DNA of 64,000 nt from Octadecabacter arcticus 238. GTDB lineage: Bacteria > Pseudomonadota > Alphaproteobacteria > Rhodobacterales > Rhodobacteraceae. The number at the start of each line of letters is the position of its first letter. Positions within the stretch are counted from its first letter, which is position 1. A program made the translations under genes and the position numbers. Positions 57,195-64,000 of this stretch are shown piece after piece. The notes beneath the pieces were generated by a model. The model saw nothing but the letters and a program-made list of their open reading frames with translations. It searched no databases and was not told the DNA's origin. The stretch covers positions 873,001 through 937,000 of the forward strand of contig NC_020908.1 in NCBI RefSeq assembly GCF_000155735.2, read 5' to 3'.

Positions 57195-57895
57195 GCGCGT
57201 TGTTTCCCCTGACATTGCGAGATGTGCAGGTACGTCGAAAGCGCAAGCGCGTAATTGGTCCTATTGATCTTGTTCTGGATCCAAGTGGGCCAACCATTTT
57301 GATCGGACCAAACGGATCAGGGAAAACGACGCTTCTGCGCGTCCTGCATGGGCTGGAACGCGTGAACACAGGGCACGTTGGATGGACCAGAAACGACCCT
57401 TCGAGACACGCGTTTGTTTTTCAGTCGCCGATTGTGATGCGACGCTCTGTTGCTGAAAATCTGGCGTATCCGTTGCGCTTGCTGAACACACCCAAGCAAG
57501 AGATCAAACAGGCTGTTGATGACTGGTTGCAAAGGACAGGGCTGACTGCTGTTCGCAACAGCCCTGCGCCACGTTTGTCGGGCGGGGAACGCCAAAAGCT
57601 GGCGATTGCCCGCGCCCTTATCCGCAAGCCAGATGTGTTGTTTCTGGATGAACCATGTGCGAACCTCGACGGCTACGCGACCCGTGAGATTGAGGCGCTC
57701 TTGCATGAAGCGGCAGCAAATGGCACGCATCTGATAATGGCAACGCATGATATGGGGCAGGCCCGACGTCTCGCGCATGGTCTGCTTTTTATGCTGGATG
57801 GAAAAATACACGAAGTCGGGTCGGCAGCAGACCTTTTTGCTGCGCCATCTACCGATGAACTGTCGGCGTTTTTGAGAGGAGACATAGTGATATGA
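57191..57895 (+). CDS. tupC: Tungstate ABC transporter ATP-binding protein
   Basis: A 234-residue ABC ATPase with GTG start. Walker A GPNGSGKTTLL (near residue 39), Q-loop FVFQSPIV, signature RLSGGERQKLAIARAL, Walker B VLFLDEPCANLD and H-loop ATHDMGQA are all intact. There is no regulatory C-terminal domain of the ModC kind, consistent with TupC. Overlaps tupB and tupA by four bases each. Confidence 0.92.
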   Translation: MSALFPLTLRDVQVRRKRKRVIGPIDLVLDPSGPTILIGPNGSGKTTLLRVLHGLERVNTGHVGWTRNDPSRHAFVFQSPIVMRRSVAENLAYPLRLLNTPKQEIKQAVDDWLQRTGLTAVRNSPAPRLSGGERQKLAIARALIRKPDVLFLDEPCANLDGYATREIEALLHEAAANGTHLIMATHDMGQARRLAHGLLFMLDGKIHEVGSAADLFAAPSTDELSAFLRGDIVI

Positions 57896-58695
57896 AAAAA
57901 ATCGTGATGTTTGTTGCAATATCCCTTTGGGCGCAGACGTGCACAGCCGATGTGATGCGTGTTGCCGTCACGACGTCGTTTGAGAATTCTGGTCTGTCGG
58001 ATGTTCTTTTGCCCGCGATCAAAGAAGATATCGATCTTGACGTGCAGCTGTTGGTGGTTGGCACGGGGCAAGCGTTACGTCTTGGCGAAGCGGGAGACGT
58101 AGATGCGGTTCTGGTCCATTCGAAATCGGCAGAGGACGCATTTGTTGCTGCTGGACACGGAACACACAGACGTGAGATCATGTACAATGACTTTGTTGTC
58201 GTCGGACCGAACGGTGACCCTTCCGGCATCGCAAGCGCGGACACTGCGGCTGACGCGTTCGCCATGATTGCGGCGGCTAAGGCCCCCTTTGTCAGTCGCG
58301 GCGACGACAGCGGCACCCACAAAGTTGAGTTACAGATTTGGGCCAGTGCGGGTTTGGTACCGGACGATTTTGGCTCTTGGTACCGCTCTGTCGGGGCGGG
58401 AATGGGGGCTGCATTGAATACGGCATCCGGCATGGGAGCCTACGTTGTTTCGGATCGTGCGAGCTGGCTGAATTTTGGCAACAAGGATGATCTGGCGCTG
58501 CTGTTTTCGGGCGATCTGGCTTTGTTCAATCAATATTCTTTGCTGCCCGTGACACCTGCGAAAAACGATAGAATCCGAAATGATCTTGCCATTGAACTTG
58601 AGGCTTGGTTGACCAGCCCACGCGCAGCCGACCTAATCAACAATTATACGATCAATGGTGAGAAACTATTCGTTTTCAACGCAGTGACAGATTGA
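57892..58695 (+). CDS. tupA: Tungstate-binding periplasmic protein
   Basis: The 267-residue protein has a signal peptide (KKIVMFVAISLWAQTCTA) and the TupA signature blocks: VAVTTSFENSGL (TTS...SGL), LLVVGTGQALRLGEAGDVDA, LVHSKSAEDAF, MYNDFVVVGP and SRGDDSGTHKVELQIW. These residues form the oxyanion site that discriminates tungstate in characterised TupA proteins. Length is normal. Last gene of tupBCA; convergent with the DUF6505 gene, only two bases from its stop. Confidence 0.94.
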   Translation: MKKIVMFVAISLWAQTCTADVMRVAVTTSFENSGLSDVLLPAIKEDIDLDVQLLVVGTGQALRLGEAGDVDAVLVHSKSAEDAFVAAGHGTHRREIMYNDFVVVGPNGDPSGIASADTAADAFAMIAAAKAPFVSRGDDSGTHKVELQIWASAGLVPDDFGSWYRSVGAGMGAALNTASGMGAYVVSDRASWLNFGNKDDLALLFSGDLALFNQYSLLPVTPAKNDRIRNDLAIELEAWLTSPRAADLINNYTINGEKLFVFNAVTD

Positions 58696-59196
58696 TCAGT
58701 GGTGGTGATGCGGTTCGTCATCGTCCAGTGAGCCGTGCACCGCAAACTGGGTGATGTCAGCTTCTTGTGCTTCGATCACTCGGTAAGCTTCTTTGACACC
58801 CGCAGGAGTTAATTCGCGCGCGACAGTCAAGAGCGTGTTGGGTGCATGATCAGCGCAGAGTTCTGCCATTTGGTCGAGTTCTTCTAAGGCGACGGTTCTC
58901 GCGGTATCGACATCGGGGGCGCCGTAAATCTCCACGAAATGTTGCGCCAGAAGCGTTGCGATGACGGCGCGCTCTGCGGGCTCGATTTGCGTCACTGCCA
59001 CAAAACTCACACGGCCGAACGTTTCGGTTCCCATCCATCCATTCGAGAACGCCTGCCGTGCCTTGCCGACAAGGTCGGCTTCGCCCCAGTTCGAAAACTC
59101 GAATCCGCCAGAAATGCACCACTCGCCTGTGCGGGCCGGATTGTGAAAAACTCGTTGGTCACTTTCGTCAAAATGGATGGCGCGGGCAAGTATCAT
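58696..59196 (-). CDS. DUF6505 family protein
   Basis: A 166-residue soluble protein: ILARAIHFDESDQRVFHNPA, EWCISGGFEFSNWGEADLVG, GTETFGRVSFVAVTQIEPAE and a C-terminus rich in acid and His (SLDDDEPHHHH), which could bind metal. It corresponds, as far as I can recall, to DUF6505, repeatedly found beside Mrp, DUF6494 and Fe-S proteins in Roseobacter genomes. Function unknown. The start overlaps the next gene's stop (ATGA at 59193-59196), so it is the last gene of the Mrp operon. Confidence 0.7.
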   Translation of the reverse strand: MILARAIHFDESDQRVFHNPARTGEWCISGGFEFSNWGEADLVGKARQAFSNGWMGTETFGRVSFVAVTQIEPAERAVIATLLAQHFVEIYGAPDVDTARTVALEELDQMAELCADHAPNTLLTVARELTPAGVKEAYRVIEAQEADITQFAVHGSLDDDEPHHHH

Positions 59197-59894
59197 GCGG
59201 GCCTCGTCAGATTTGCTGTCAGGGGTATCAATACTGTTTCGGCGTCGATCTTCAACAGGAGGCCAAGATTTTCTTCAAGCCCGACGTATGCGCCGGTTTT
59301 ACCGGCAACCGTCATATGACCCTCCAAGCCATGGGCAAGTCCCGCCCATTCACGATGCAGGTTTGCAGTGCCAGCATCAGCCCACGCGTTGATTCCGACA
59401 AGGGTGTGGCGCACCCATGCCTCAAGCAGGGTAACCGCATCGACCTCGGCGCAGCCTTCTGCATAAAGCGCTGTTTCATCCGGCGTCAGGCCAGTCTCGT
59501 CGCTACCTGGCCAAAGCGTTAAGGTCAGGTCGACCACCAACCAATCCGGCTCAGCCTCTGGTGTTCCGGACGCCGCCATGCGCAATGCACCACAGCGCCC
59601 ACCATTTACGTAGACAGTGCCGTCCCATCCCAAGTGTATTCCAACCTCTGGCGGGGCGAGGACACCAAGCGCGTTTTGAAGCCCCACGCCGCAAATCGGG
59701 AGCATCGCGGCCGCCTCTGTTAGCGTTACATCAGGCGCAAAGACGATGGACGCCCGGAGCTGATCCGGGGCCAAATCATAGATGACAAGCCCTGCATCGC
59801 AGCCCTGATCCGCCGCAGCACAGGCCAGCGCAAACGTGTCACCGCCCGTGGCATCTTGACCAATAAACAGCGGAGGAAACTGCGGTGCGTTCAT
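59193..59894 (-). CDS. Biotin/lipoate protein ligase-like protein (DUF4444 type)
   Basis: A 233-residue protein with a ligase-like core: GLVIYDLAPDQLRASIVFAP, then LGVLAPPEVGIHLGWDGTVYVNG... (the strand-turn seen in lipoate/biotin ligases), WLVVDLTLTLWPG, and a C-terminal DUF4444-like segment ENLGLLLKIDAETVLIPL. The typical GRGR...W ATP site of biotin ligases is not seen, so catalytic activity is doubtful. A role in an adjacent Mo/W enzyme pathway is inferred from the operon only. It overlaps both neighbours by four bases. Confidence 0.65.
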   Translation of the reverse strand: MNAPQFPPLFIGQDATGGDTFALACAAADQGCDAGLVIYDLAPDQLRASIVFAPDVTLTEAAAMLPICGVGLQNALGVLAPPEVGIHLGWDGTVYVNGGRCGALRMAASGTPEAEPDWLVVDLTLTLWPGSDETGLTPDETALYAEGCAEVDAVTLLEAWVRHTLVGINAWADAGTANLHREWAGLAHGLEGHMTVAGKTGAYVGLEENLGLLLKIDAETVLIPLTANLTRPA

Positions 59895-60958
59895 GCGAGG
59901 CCTTTGGCAATCAGCTGTTTGGCGACATCGCGAAAGGCAGCGGCGTGCGGACTATCGGGTTTGGAAACAACGATCGGTGCGCCGCCATCGGCAGCAAGCC
60001 GGATGTCTATGTGCAATGGAATCTCTGCCAGCAGCGGGATGCCAAGTTTCGCTGCTTCGGTCGCGACGCCGCCATGTCCGAACATATGTTCTTCGTGCCC
60101 GCAGGCCGAACAGATATGGGTCGACATGTTCTCGATCATTCCAATTAGCGGCGTCCCAAGCTGATTGAACATATCAATCCCCTTGCGTGCATCCAACAGC
60201 GCGATGTCCTGCGGTGTCGACACAATGATCGCGCCATCCAGCTTTGCCTTTTGCGCCAGTGTCATTTGCACGTCGCCAGTGCCGGGCGGAAGATCAACGA
60301 TCAAGACATCCAGCGCCCCCCACTGCACCTGCGACAGCATTTGTTGCAACGCGCCCATCAGCATCGGCCCGCGCCAAACCACCGCCTGATCGTCGTTTGT
60401 CATCAAGCCGAGCGACATCATCGTGACACCAAAGTTGCGCATCGGCAGAATTGTTTTGCCATCCGGCGAGGCGGGCCGCCCCGAAACACCAAGCATGCGC
60501 GGCTGGGACGGGCCATAAACATCCGCATCCAATAGCCCGACACGTCTCCCCTCTGCGGCTAATGCGCAGGCAAGGTTGGACGCAACCGTTGATTTACCCA
60601 CACCGCCCTTGCCAGACGCGACGGCAATAATCCGGTCGATACCCGGCACTTTTTCGGGTCCTGCCGAGGCTGCCCCGCGCGACGGCTTTAAATCTGGCGG
60701 GGCCTTGGATTTGTTGTGGGCGGTCATGACGATGGAAACCGAAGCCACGCCATCCAGGGCCTTGATCTGAACGTCGGCTTTGTCTTTCAGGGCCGTGTAG
60801 GCGTCAGCGTGTTCGCCGCTGACTTCCATCACAAAGCGCACAACCCCGTCCTCGACGGTGAGGGCTTTAATAACGCCAGCCTCGACGATTGAGGTGCCAC
60901 TAATCGGGTCTTCGAGTCCTGCCAAAATGCCAAGAATAGCTTCGCGGTTTATGATCAC
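59891..60958 (-). CDS. mrp: Mrp/NBP35-family Fe-S carrier ATPase (ApbC type)
   Basis: A 355-residue protein. The N-terminal 80 residues form an MIP18-like domain (ISGTSIVEAGVIKALTVEDG); then comes the deviant Walker A VASGKGGVGKSTVASNLACA, the switch DADVYGPSQPRMLG, and VIVDLPPGTGDVQMTLAQ. The CSACGHEEHMFG segment near residue 275 carries the CxxC that holds a bridging Fe-S cluster. Such proteins deliver clusters to target enzymes. The position with a multi-cluster ferredoxin-like protein suggests it matures that or a nearby Mo/W oxidoreductase. Confidence 0.92.
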   Translation of the reverse strand: MIINREAILGILAGLEDPISGTSIVEAGVIKALTVEDGVVRFVMEVSGEHADAYTALKDKADVQIKALDGVASVSIVMTAHNKSKAPPDLKPSRGAASAGPEKVPGIDRIIAVASGKGGVGKSTVASNLACALAAEGRRVGLLDADVYGPSQPRMLGVSGRPASPDGKTILPMRNFGVTMMSLGLMTNDDQAVVWRGPMLMGALQQMLSQVQWGALDVLIVDLPPGTGDVQMTLAQKAKLDGAIIVSTPQDIALLDARKGIDMFNQLGTPLIGMIENMSTHICSACGHEEHMFGHGGVATEAAKLGIPLLAEIPLHIDIRLAADGGAPIVVSKPDSPHAAAFRDVAKQLIAKGLA

Positions 60959-60959
60959 G

Positions 60960-61154
60960 TTAGGATTGCCCCTCGATTGAGCCGGTCACAACGTGTTCCA
61001 TGTCCAACCCGTCAATCGTCAGGACAACTTTGGCTTCGAATTGACGGTCGGACGTGTCTCCAGCATTGCGCAGCGCCTCCTCGATGGCTTGTTGGGATGT
61101 TACGCCAACCTGTTTGAGAAACTTGCGCATAGACATATTAAAATCTTCGCTCAT
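60960..61154 (-). CDS. DUF6494 family small protein
   Basis: A 64-residue protein: NMSMRKFLKQVGVTSQQAIE, then a strand-rich end FEAKVVLTIDGLDMEHVVTG. Matches, in my recollection, DUF6494, which is regularly placed directly ahead of an mrp gene. It starts one operon with mrp, the ligase-like gene and DUF6505 (one base between its stop and the mrp ATG). Function unknown. GGAAGACC precedes the start. Confidence 0.75.
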   Translation of the reverse strand: MSEDFNMSMRKFLKQVGVTSQQAIEEALRNAGDTSDRQFEAKVVLTIDGLDMEHVVTGSIEGQS

Positions 61155-61173
61155 GGGGTCTTCCTTTAGTTAA

Positions 61174-61203
61174 TTGACGGCTTTGCGGGATGCCACTTAT
61201 GTT
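61174..61203 (+). promoter_or_regulatory. Candidate sigma-70 promoter of the TupA-like/cytochrome gene
   Basis: TTGACG (61174-61179) and TATGTT (61198-61203) are 18 bases apart, 24 bases before the ATG at 61227, in the divergent region shared with the DUF6494 operon. A ribosome binding site GGGAGGG lies at 61219-61225 region. Confidence 0.5.
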
Positions 61204-61226
61204 ATGATATTCAAGATAGGGAGGGT

Positions 61227-61955
61227 ATGATGAAATTTATGATGGTCCTGATGGTGTGCATCCTGCCGTCATGCATCGCAGCCCAAGATAAAACCTTCAC
61301 CCTGTCTGCACCAATCCCGATTGTTGATACGGGGTTTTTGCAACACCTTTTGCCACGTTTTTCTCTCAAGCATGGGGTGCGCGTTCAACAGGTGCCCGAA
61401 GGCGGGGATGTTGTCATTGGGGCAGGTGGCATTGTGGTTTTTTCCGGATTGGATGCCGTCTGGTCTCTGGCGCACAACGGAGCTGACGGACCATTGCTCT
61501 TTGTAGAGTGGCTGACGTCTGACATCGGCAAGCGCACAATAGCCAGTTTCAAGCCTGACGGCGTATCGATTTTCAGCGGCGATGTTGAGGTCGAGACAGT
61601 TGCCGCCGAGGTGACGTTCCAAGGAGACACCATCGCGGGCGAAACACTGTCCTTGCGACACTGTGGGCGGTGTCACGTCATCAATCAATCCAACCGGATG
61701 AACGGCATGGAACAAACCCCTTCGTTTGCCCTGCTGCGCACGTTTTCGGATTGGCAAGACCGGTTCAGCAGGTTTTACGTCCGCAACCCGCATCCAAGTT
61801 TCACTCAAGTCATTAATATCACGGCACCCTTTGAGCGCAATTTGCCGCCCGCAATTGTTCCGCTGGAAATCACCCAGGACGAGCTTGACTCCATACTCGC
61901 CTACGTGGCGACCATCCCGCCGGCGGACTTGGGCGCGCCGTTGCAAAATCATTGA
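61227..61955 (+). CDS. Shortened TupA-like domain fused to a c-type cytochrome domain
   Basis: A 242-residue exported protein with a signal peptide (residues 1-19). Residues 23-65 (FTLSAPIPIVDTGFLQHLLP...GDVVIGAGG) resemble the start of TupA, and residues 90-117 (LLFVEWLTSDIGKRTIASFK...G.SIF) resemble its last helix and strand (EAWLTSPRAADLI...GEKLF), but the middle lobe with the oxyanion-contact blocks is absent. A c-type haem site CGRCH is at 146-150, with Met157 or Met161 as possible axial ligand, and an ILAYVATIPP end typical of cytochrome c C-terminal helices. I infer a redox protein built on a degenerate binding-protein scaffold. It overlaps the convergent Fe-S gene by seven bases. Confidence 0.75.
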   Translation: MMKFMMVLMVCILPSCIAAQDKTFTLSAPIPIVDTGFLQHLLPRFSLKHGVRVQQVPEGGDVVIGAGGIVVFSGLDAVWSLAHNGADGPLLFVEWLTSDIGKRTIASFKPDGVSIFSGDVEVETVAAEVTFQGDTIAGETLSLRHCGRCHVINQSNRMNGMEQTPSFALLRTFSDWQDRFSRFYVRNPHPSFTQVINITAPFERNLPPAIVPLEITQDELDSILAYVATIPPADLGAPLQNH

Positions 61956-63898
61956 TCCTTACGGTTTGACAGATAGTCGTCGGTCGAGCGCGGCTTTGGC
62001 CGCTCTTTCCCGGCGAACGGATTATTTTGCGAATGGTACTGCGCGTTGATCCGGCAATTGTCGCACATCTGGATCATTCGTACGGCGCTAGGATTGGAGA
62101 ACATATAATGGTTTCCCGCCAGTTTTTCGACAATCTTTTCAACGGTCGATTTGACGCCGAACAGACCACCGCATTCAACGCAGGCAAACGGTTCTTCTTC
62201 GTTTGAAACGGTTTGTGCCAAGGCTGCATCGCTGAGATCAAACTGCGGCTTAAGTGTGATCGCCTTTTCCGGACAGATATTTGCGCACAACCCGCACTGC
62301 AGGCACGCACTTTCCTGAAACCGCAGCTGTGGCAAGTCCGGATTATCGCCAAGGGCCCCGGACGGGCACAACGATACGCAGGCAAGACATAACGTGCAGG
62401 CATCGGTATCAACAACGACCGCGCCATATGGTGCATTGTCCGGAAGTGGCAAAAGCTTGGCATCGGGATTCAATGCCTTGGCGGACAGACGCGCCACTTG
62501 GCGGCGCGTTCCGATGGGCAGGATGGGGGCGGCGATTGCGACATGCCTGTCTTGTGCGAACAGATGGTCGGATAGTGCATCTGGGTCTGCAATATCAAGC
62601 AACGCAACCTTTTCACCCGCCATTGCACAGGCCAGTTCCAGCTGTGTGTCAAGCGCGTCACGCTCGGTTTTTGGGCCGATCAAAACATTGACGTGACCAA
62701 ACCCGCTCGCCAGTGCGGCAAGCATTTCGGCATGGCCAAATCCGGATAACGCTGTGATCTCCATCGGGATCACATGCGCGGGTAAGCCACGGCCAAACCG
62801 CGCCGAAAGCCGGATCATTTCTGCGCCATGATCGTCATGGACCAGTAACGACGGATCGTCACCGCCCGCATTGCGATAACCGCTTGCGAGGGTACTAAGG
62901 CGGCGGAATATGTGATCAACAGTCGGGGCGTCATAGCTGATTGCTCCCGATGGGCAGACAGCTGAACACGCGCCGCACCCCGCGCAGATCAAAGGATCAA
63001 TGCTGACGACTTCTCCGGCGGACAGGATGGCCCCAGTCGGGCAGACGTTCAGGCAATTCGAGCAGGCTGGTTTTTCGGCACGCGAATGGGCGCAAAGTGT
63101 TGGTTCCAATCGCACGTAAAGCGGCTTTTCAAAGGTACCGACCATCTGGCTCGCCGCGAAAATCGCATGGCTGACCGCAGGCTGGCTTTTGGGGTCGGCA
63201 CGCAGATATCCGTCGCGTTTTTCTGCTGCAGGAAATAGCGATGACCCGCCAGTCAGGTCTAGAATGATATCGCATTTCGATATTGCACCGTCTTTGGCCT
63301 GTGTAAGGCTGGGCGTGCCGCGCCCGCCAAACACACTTTGTTGGAATGCATCAATGTGGATTTCAAACCGGCCAAGAGTTCCGGTTGCTTGGCGCAGGTC
63401 ACCGACCACTGCATCGTATTTGTGCGTCGGCAGGATGTCCGTTCCAAGTTCAAACAAGACGGTCACAGCAAGAGCATCTGCGAGTCTTTCCGCAGCCGCC
63501 AACACGATCTCCTCAGCACCGAGGATCAGGCACCTTCCTTCTGAAATAATATCAACTGATTTCGTTGCGGGCGTTAACAGAAGCGCATCAGCGATCAGCG
63601 CGGCCATTTTTGGCGACTTTTCCTGCACGTCATCAGACCATCCGGCGCGGTCACGGATATCTACAAATTGCGGCTCCGGCGCACCAAGGTCTTCTGCGAT
63701 GGCGGCAAAACGGTCAGCTTCTTGCTGACAGGCAATTACCACGTCACCGTCTGCAATCGCTTTGGACGCGATGTCGGACTGATCCATACAAAGACTGGAA
63801 TAGCACGTTTTACAGGACAAACCTGTCGCTGCGCTCAGTGCACCAGCATCAACATTTTGTGATCCAAGGCAATCGCAGACGAGCAGTGTTTTCGACAT
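61949..63898 (-). CDS. Large 4Fe-4S ferredoxin-type protein
   Basis: The 649-residue protein has two double-ferredoxin modules. The first, near residues 279-320, has CSNCLNVCPTGAIL and CAGCGACSAVCPSGAI; the second, near residues 495-550, has CTLCLACVSLCPSGAL and CLQCGLCANICPEKAI. Extra Cys pairs occur at the front (VCDCLGS; CKTCYSSLC) and near the end (CVECGG; CDNCR). The middle lacks a recognised catalytic domain. No signal peptide is seen, so it is cytoplasmic. Similar proteins accompany TorD, DUF3305/DUF3306 and formate dehydrogenase-like genes in Rhodobacterales, as far as I recall; it may pass electrons or clusters to such an enzyme. GGAGGATG precedes the ATG. Confidence 0.85.
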   Translation of the reverse strand: MSKTLLVCDCLGSQNVDAGALSAATGLSCKTCYSSLCMDQSDIASKAIADGDVVIACQQEADRFAAIAEDLGAPEPQFVDIRDRAGWSDDVQEKSPKMAALIADALLLTPATKSVDIISEGRCLILGAEEIVLAAAERLADALAVTVLFELGTDILPTHKYDAVVGDLRQATGTLGRFEIHIDAFQQSVFGGRGTPSLTQAKDGAISKCDIILDLTGGSSLFPAAEKRDGYLRADPKSQPAVSHAIFAASQMVGTFEKPLYVRLEPTLCAHSRAEKPACSNCLNVCPTGAILSAGEVVSIDPLICAGCGACSAVCPSGAISYDAPTVDHIFRRLSTLASGYRNAGGDDPSLLVHDDHGAEMIRLSARFGRGLPAHVIPMEITALSGFGHAEMLAALASGFGHVNVLIGPKTERDALDTQLELACAMAGEKVALLDIADPDALSDHLFAQDRHVAIAAPILPIGTRRQVARLSAKALNPDAKLLPLPDNAPYGAVVVDTDACTLCLACVSLCPSGALGDNPDLPQLRFQESACLQCGLCANICPEKAITLKPQFDLSDAALAQTVSNEEEPFACVECGGLFGVKSTVEKIVEKLAGNHYMFSNPSAVRMIQMCDNCRINAQYHSQNNPFAGKERPKPRSTDDYLSNRKDQ

Positions 63899-64000
63899 AA
63901 CATCCTCCAGATGAACAGGACACAGCTAGGCAGGAAACGCGAAGACAGTAAACTGGTAATTCTTGGTGGTTCCCTTTGAACCCTGTTTGCAAGCGCAGCA

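Overview
The window looks like a piece of a marine Rhodobacteraceae (Roseobacter-group) chromosome. The evidence is the gene families and their order (kpsT/kpsE/kdsA, a mre-mrd wall cluster, TAXI-type TRAP transport, the DUF3489-DUF2924-serine recombinase module, the DUF6505/DUF6494/Mrp/tungstate cluster), moderate-to-high GC, and two copies of a GGGCGCTGCCCC-type intergenic repeat. The very heavy IS load recalls polar genera such as Octadecabacter, but species cannot be fixed from the sequence alone. At least nine full-length IS elements from six families are present (IS21, IS256, IS66 x3, IS630 x2, IS3 x2, ISL3), plus relics of IS6, Tn3, IS66, IS30, IS5, IS256 and IS3.

Layout. 1-4.2 kb: end of a Leu/Ile/Val-type binding protein, IS6 and Tn3 relics, an FbpA-type ferric-iron binding protein, a relic of an FbpB-like permease, and a GYD-domain gene. 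4.2-10.8 kb: an accessory island in which an IS21 element cuts a putative PD-(D/E)XK nuclease gene; it ends in a DUF3489-DUF2924-large serine recombinase module beside tRNA-Gln(TTG). 10.9-15.4 kb: MscS channel, kdsA and capsule-export genes (kpsE with a frame break at an A7 run, kpsT); an IS256 element separates kpsT from its upstream region. 17-28.7 kb is an ordinary core block: uracil-DNA glycosylase, SseB, GhrA-like reductase, rodA-mrdA-mreD-mreC-mreB, leuA with a leucine-rich leader peptide and alternative hairpins, an SDR and a GNAT.

28.9-50.2 kb is a heavily rearranged IS zone. It holds a small beta-rich exported protein split by IS66 with a perfect 8-bp duplication, a PAS-GGDEF-EAL gene cut by IS630, a decayed glycosyltransferase cluster (nonsense codon, frameshift, nested IS30/IS3, IS630), and an isolated dCache sensor N-terminus that could be the missing front of the GGDEF-EAL protein. 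Within it sit intact lipid A/LPS-core genes: a tyrosine-phosphatase-like gene, an LpxL-like acyltransferase and waaA (Kdo transferase, which uses the product of the pathway that kdsA feeds).

50.4-56.5 kb: TAXI TRAP transporter (binding protein, hairpin, fused permease), then a carboxymuconolactone decarboxylase pseudogene split by ISL3 with a perfect 8-bp duplication, and a mosaic of IS256 and IS3 fragments. 56.5-64 kb: a tungstate (possibly molybdate) uptake operon tupBCA facing a convergent operon of 4Fe-4S protein / DUF6494 / Mrp-type ATPase / lipoate-ligase-like protein / DUF6505. Between them lies an unusual gene encoding what looks like a shortened TupA-like domain fused to a c-type cytochrome. 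I read the last region as an oxyanion-supply and Fe-S maturation module for a Mo/W enzyme, perhaps a formate dehydrogenase encoded beyond the window.
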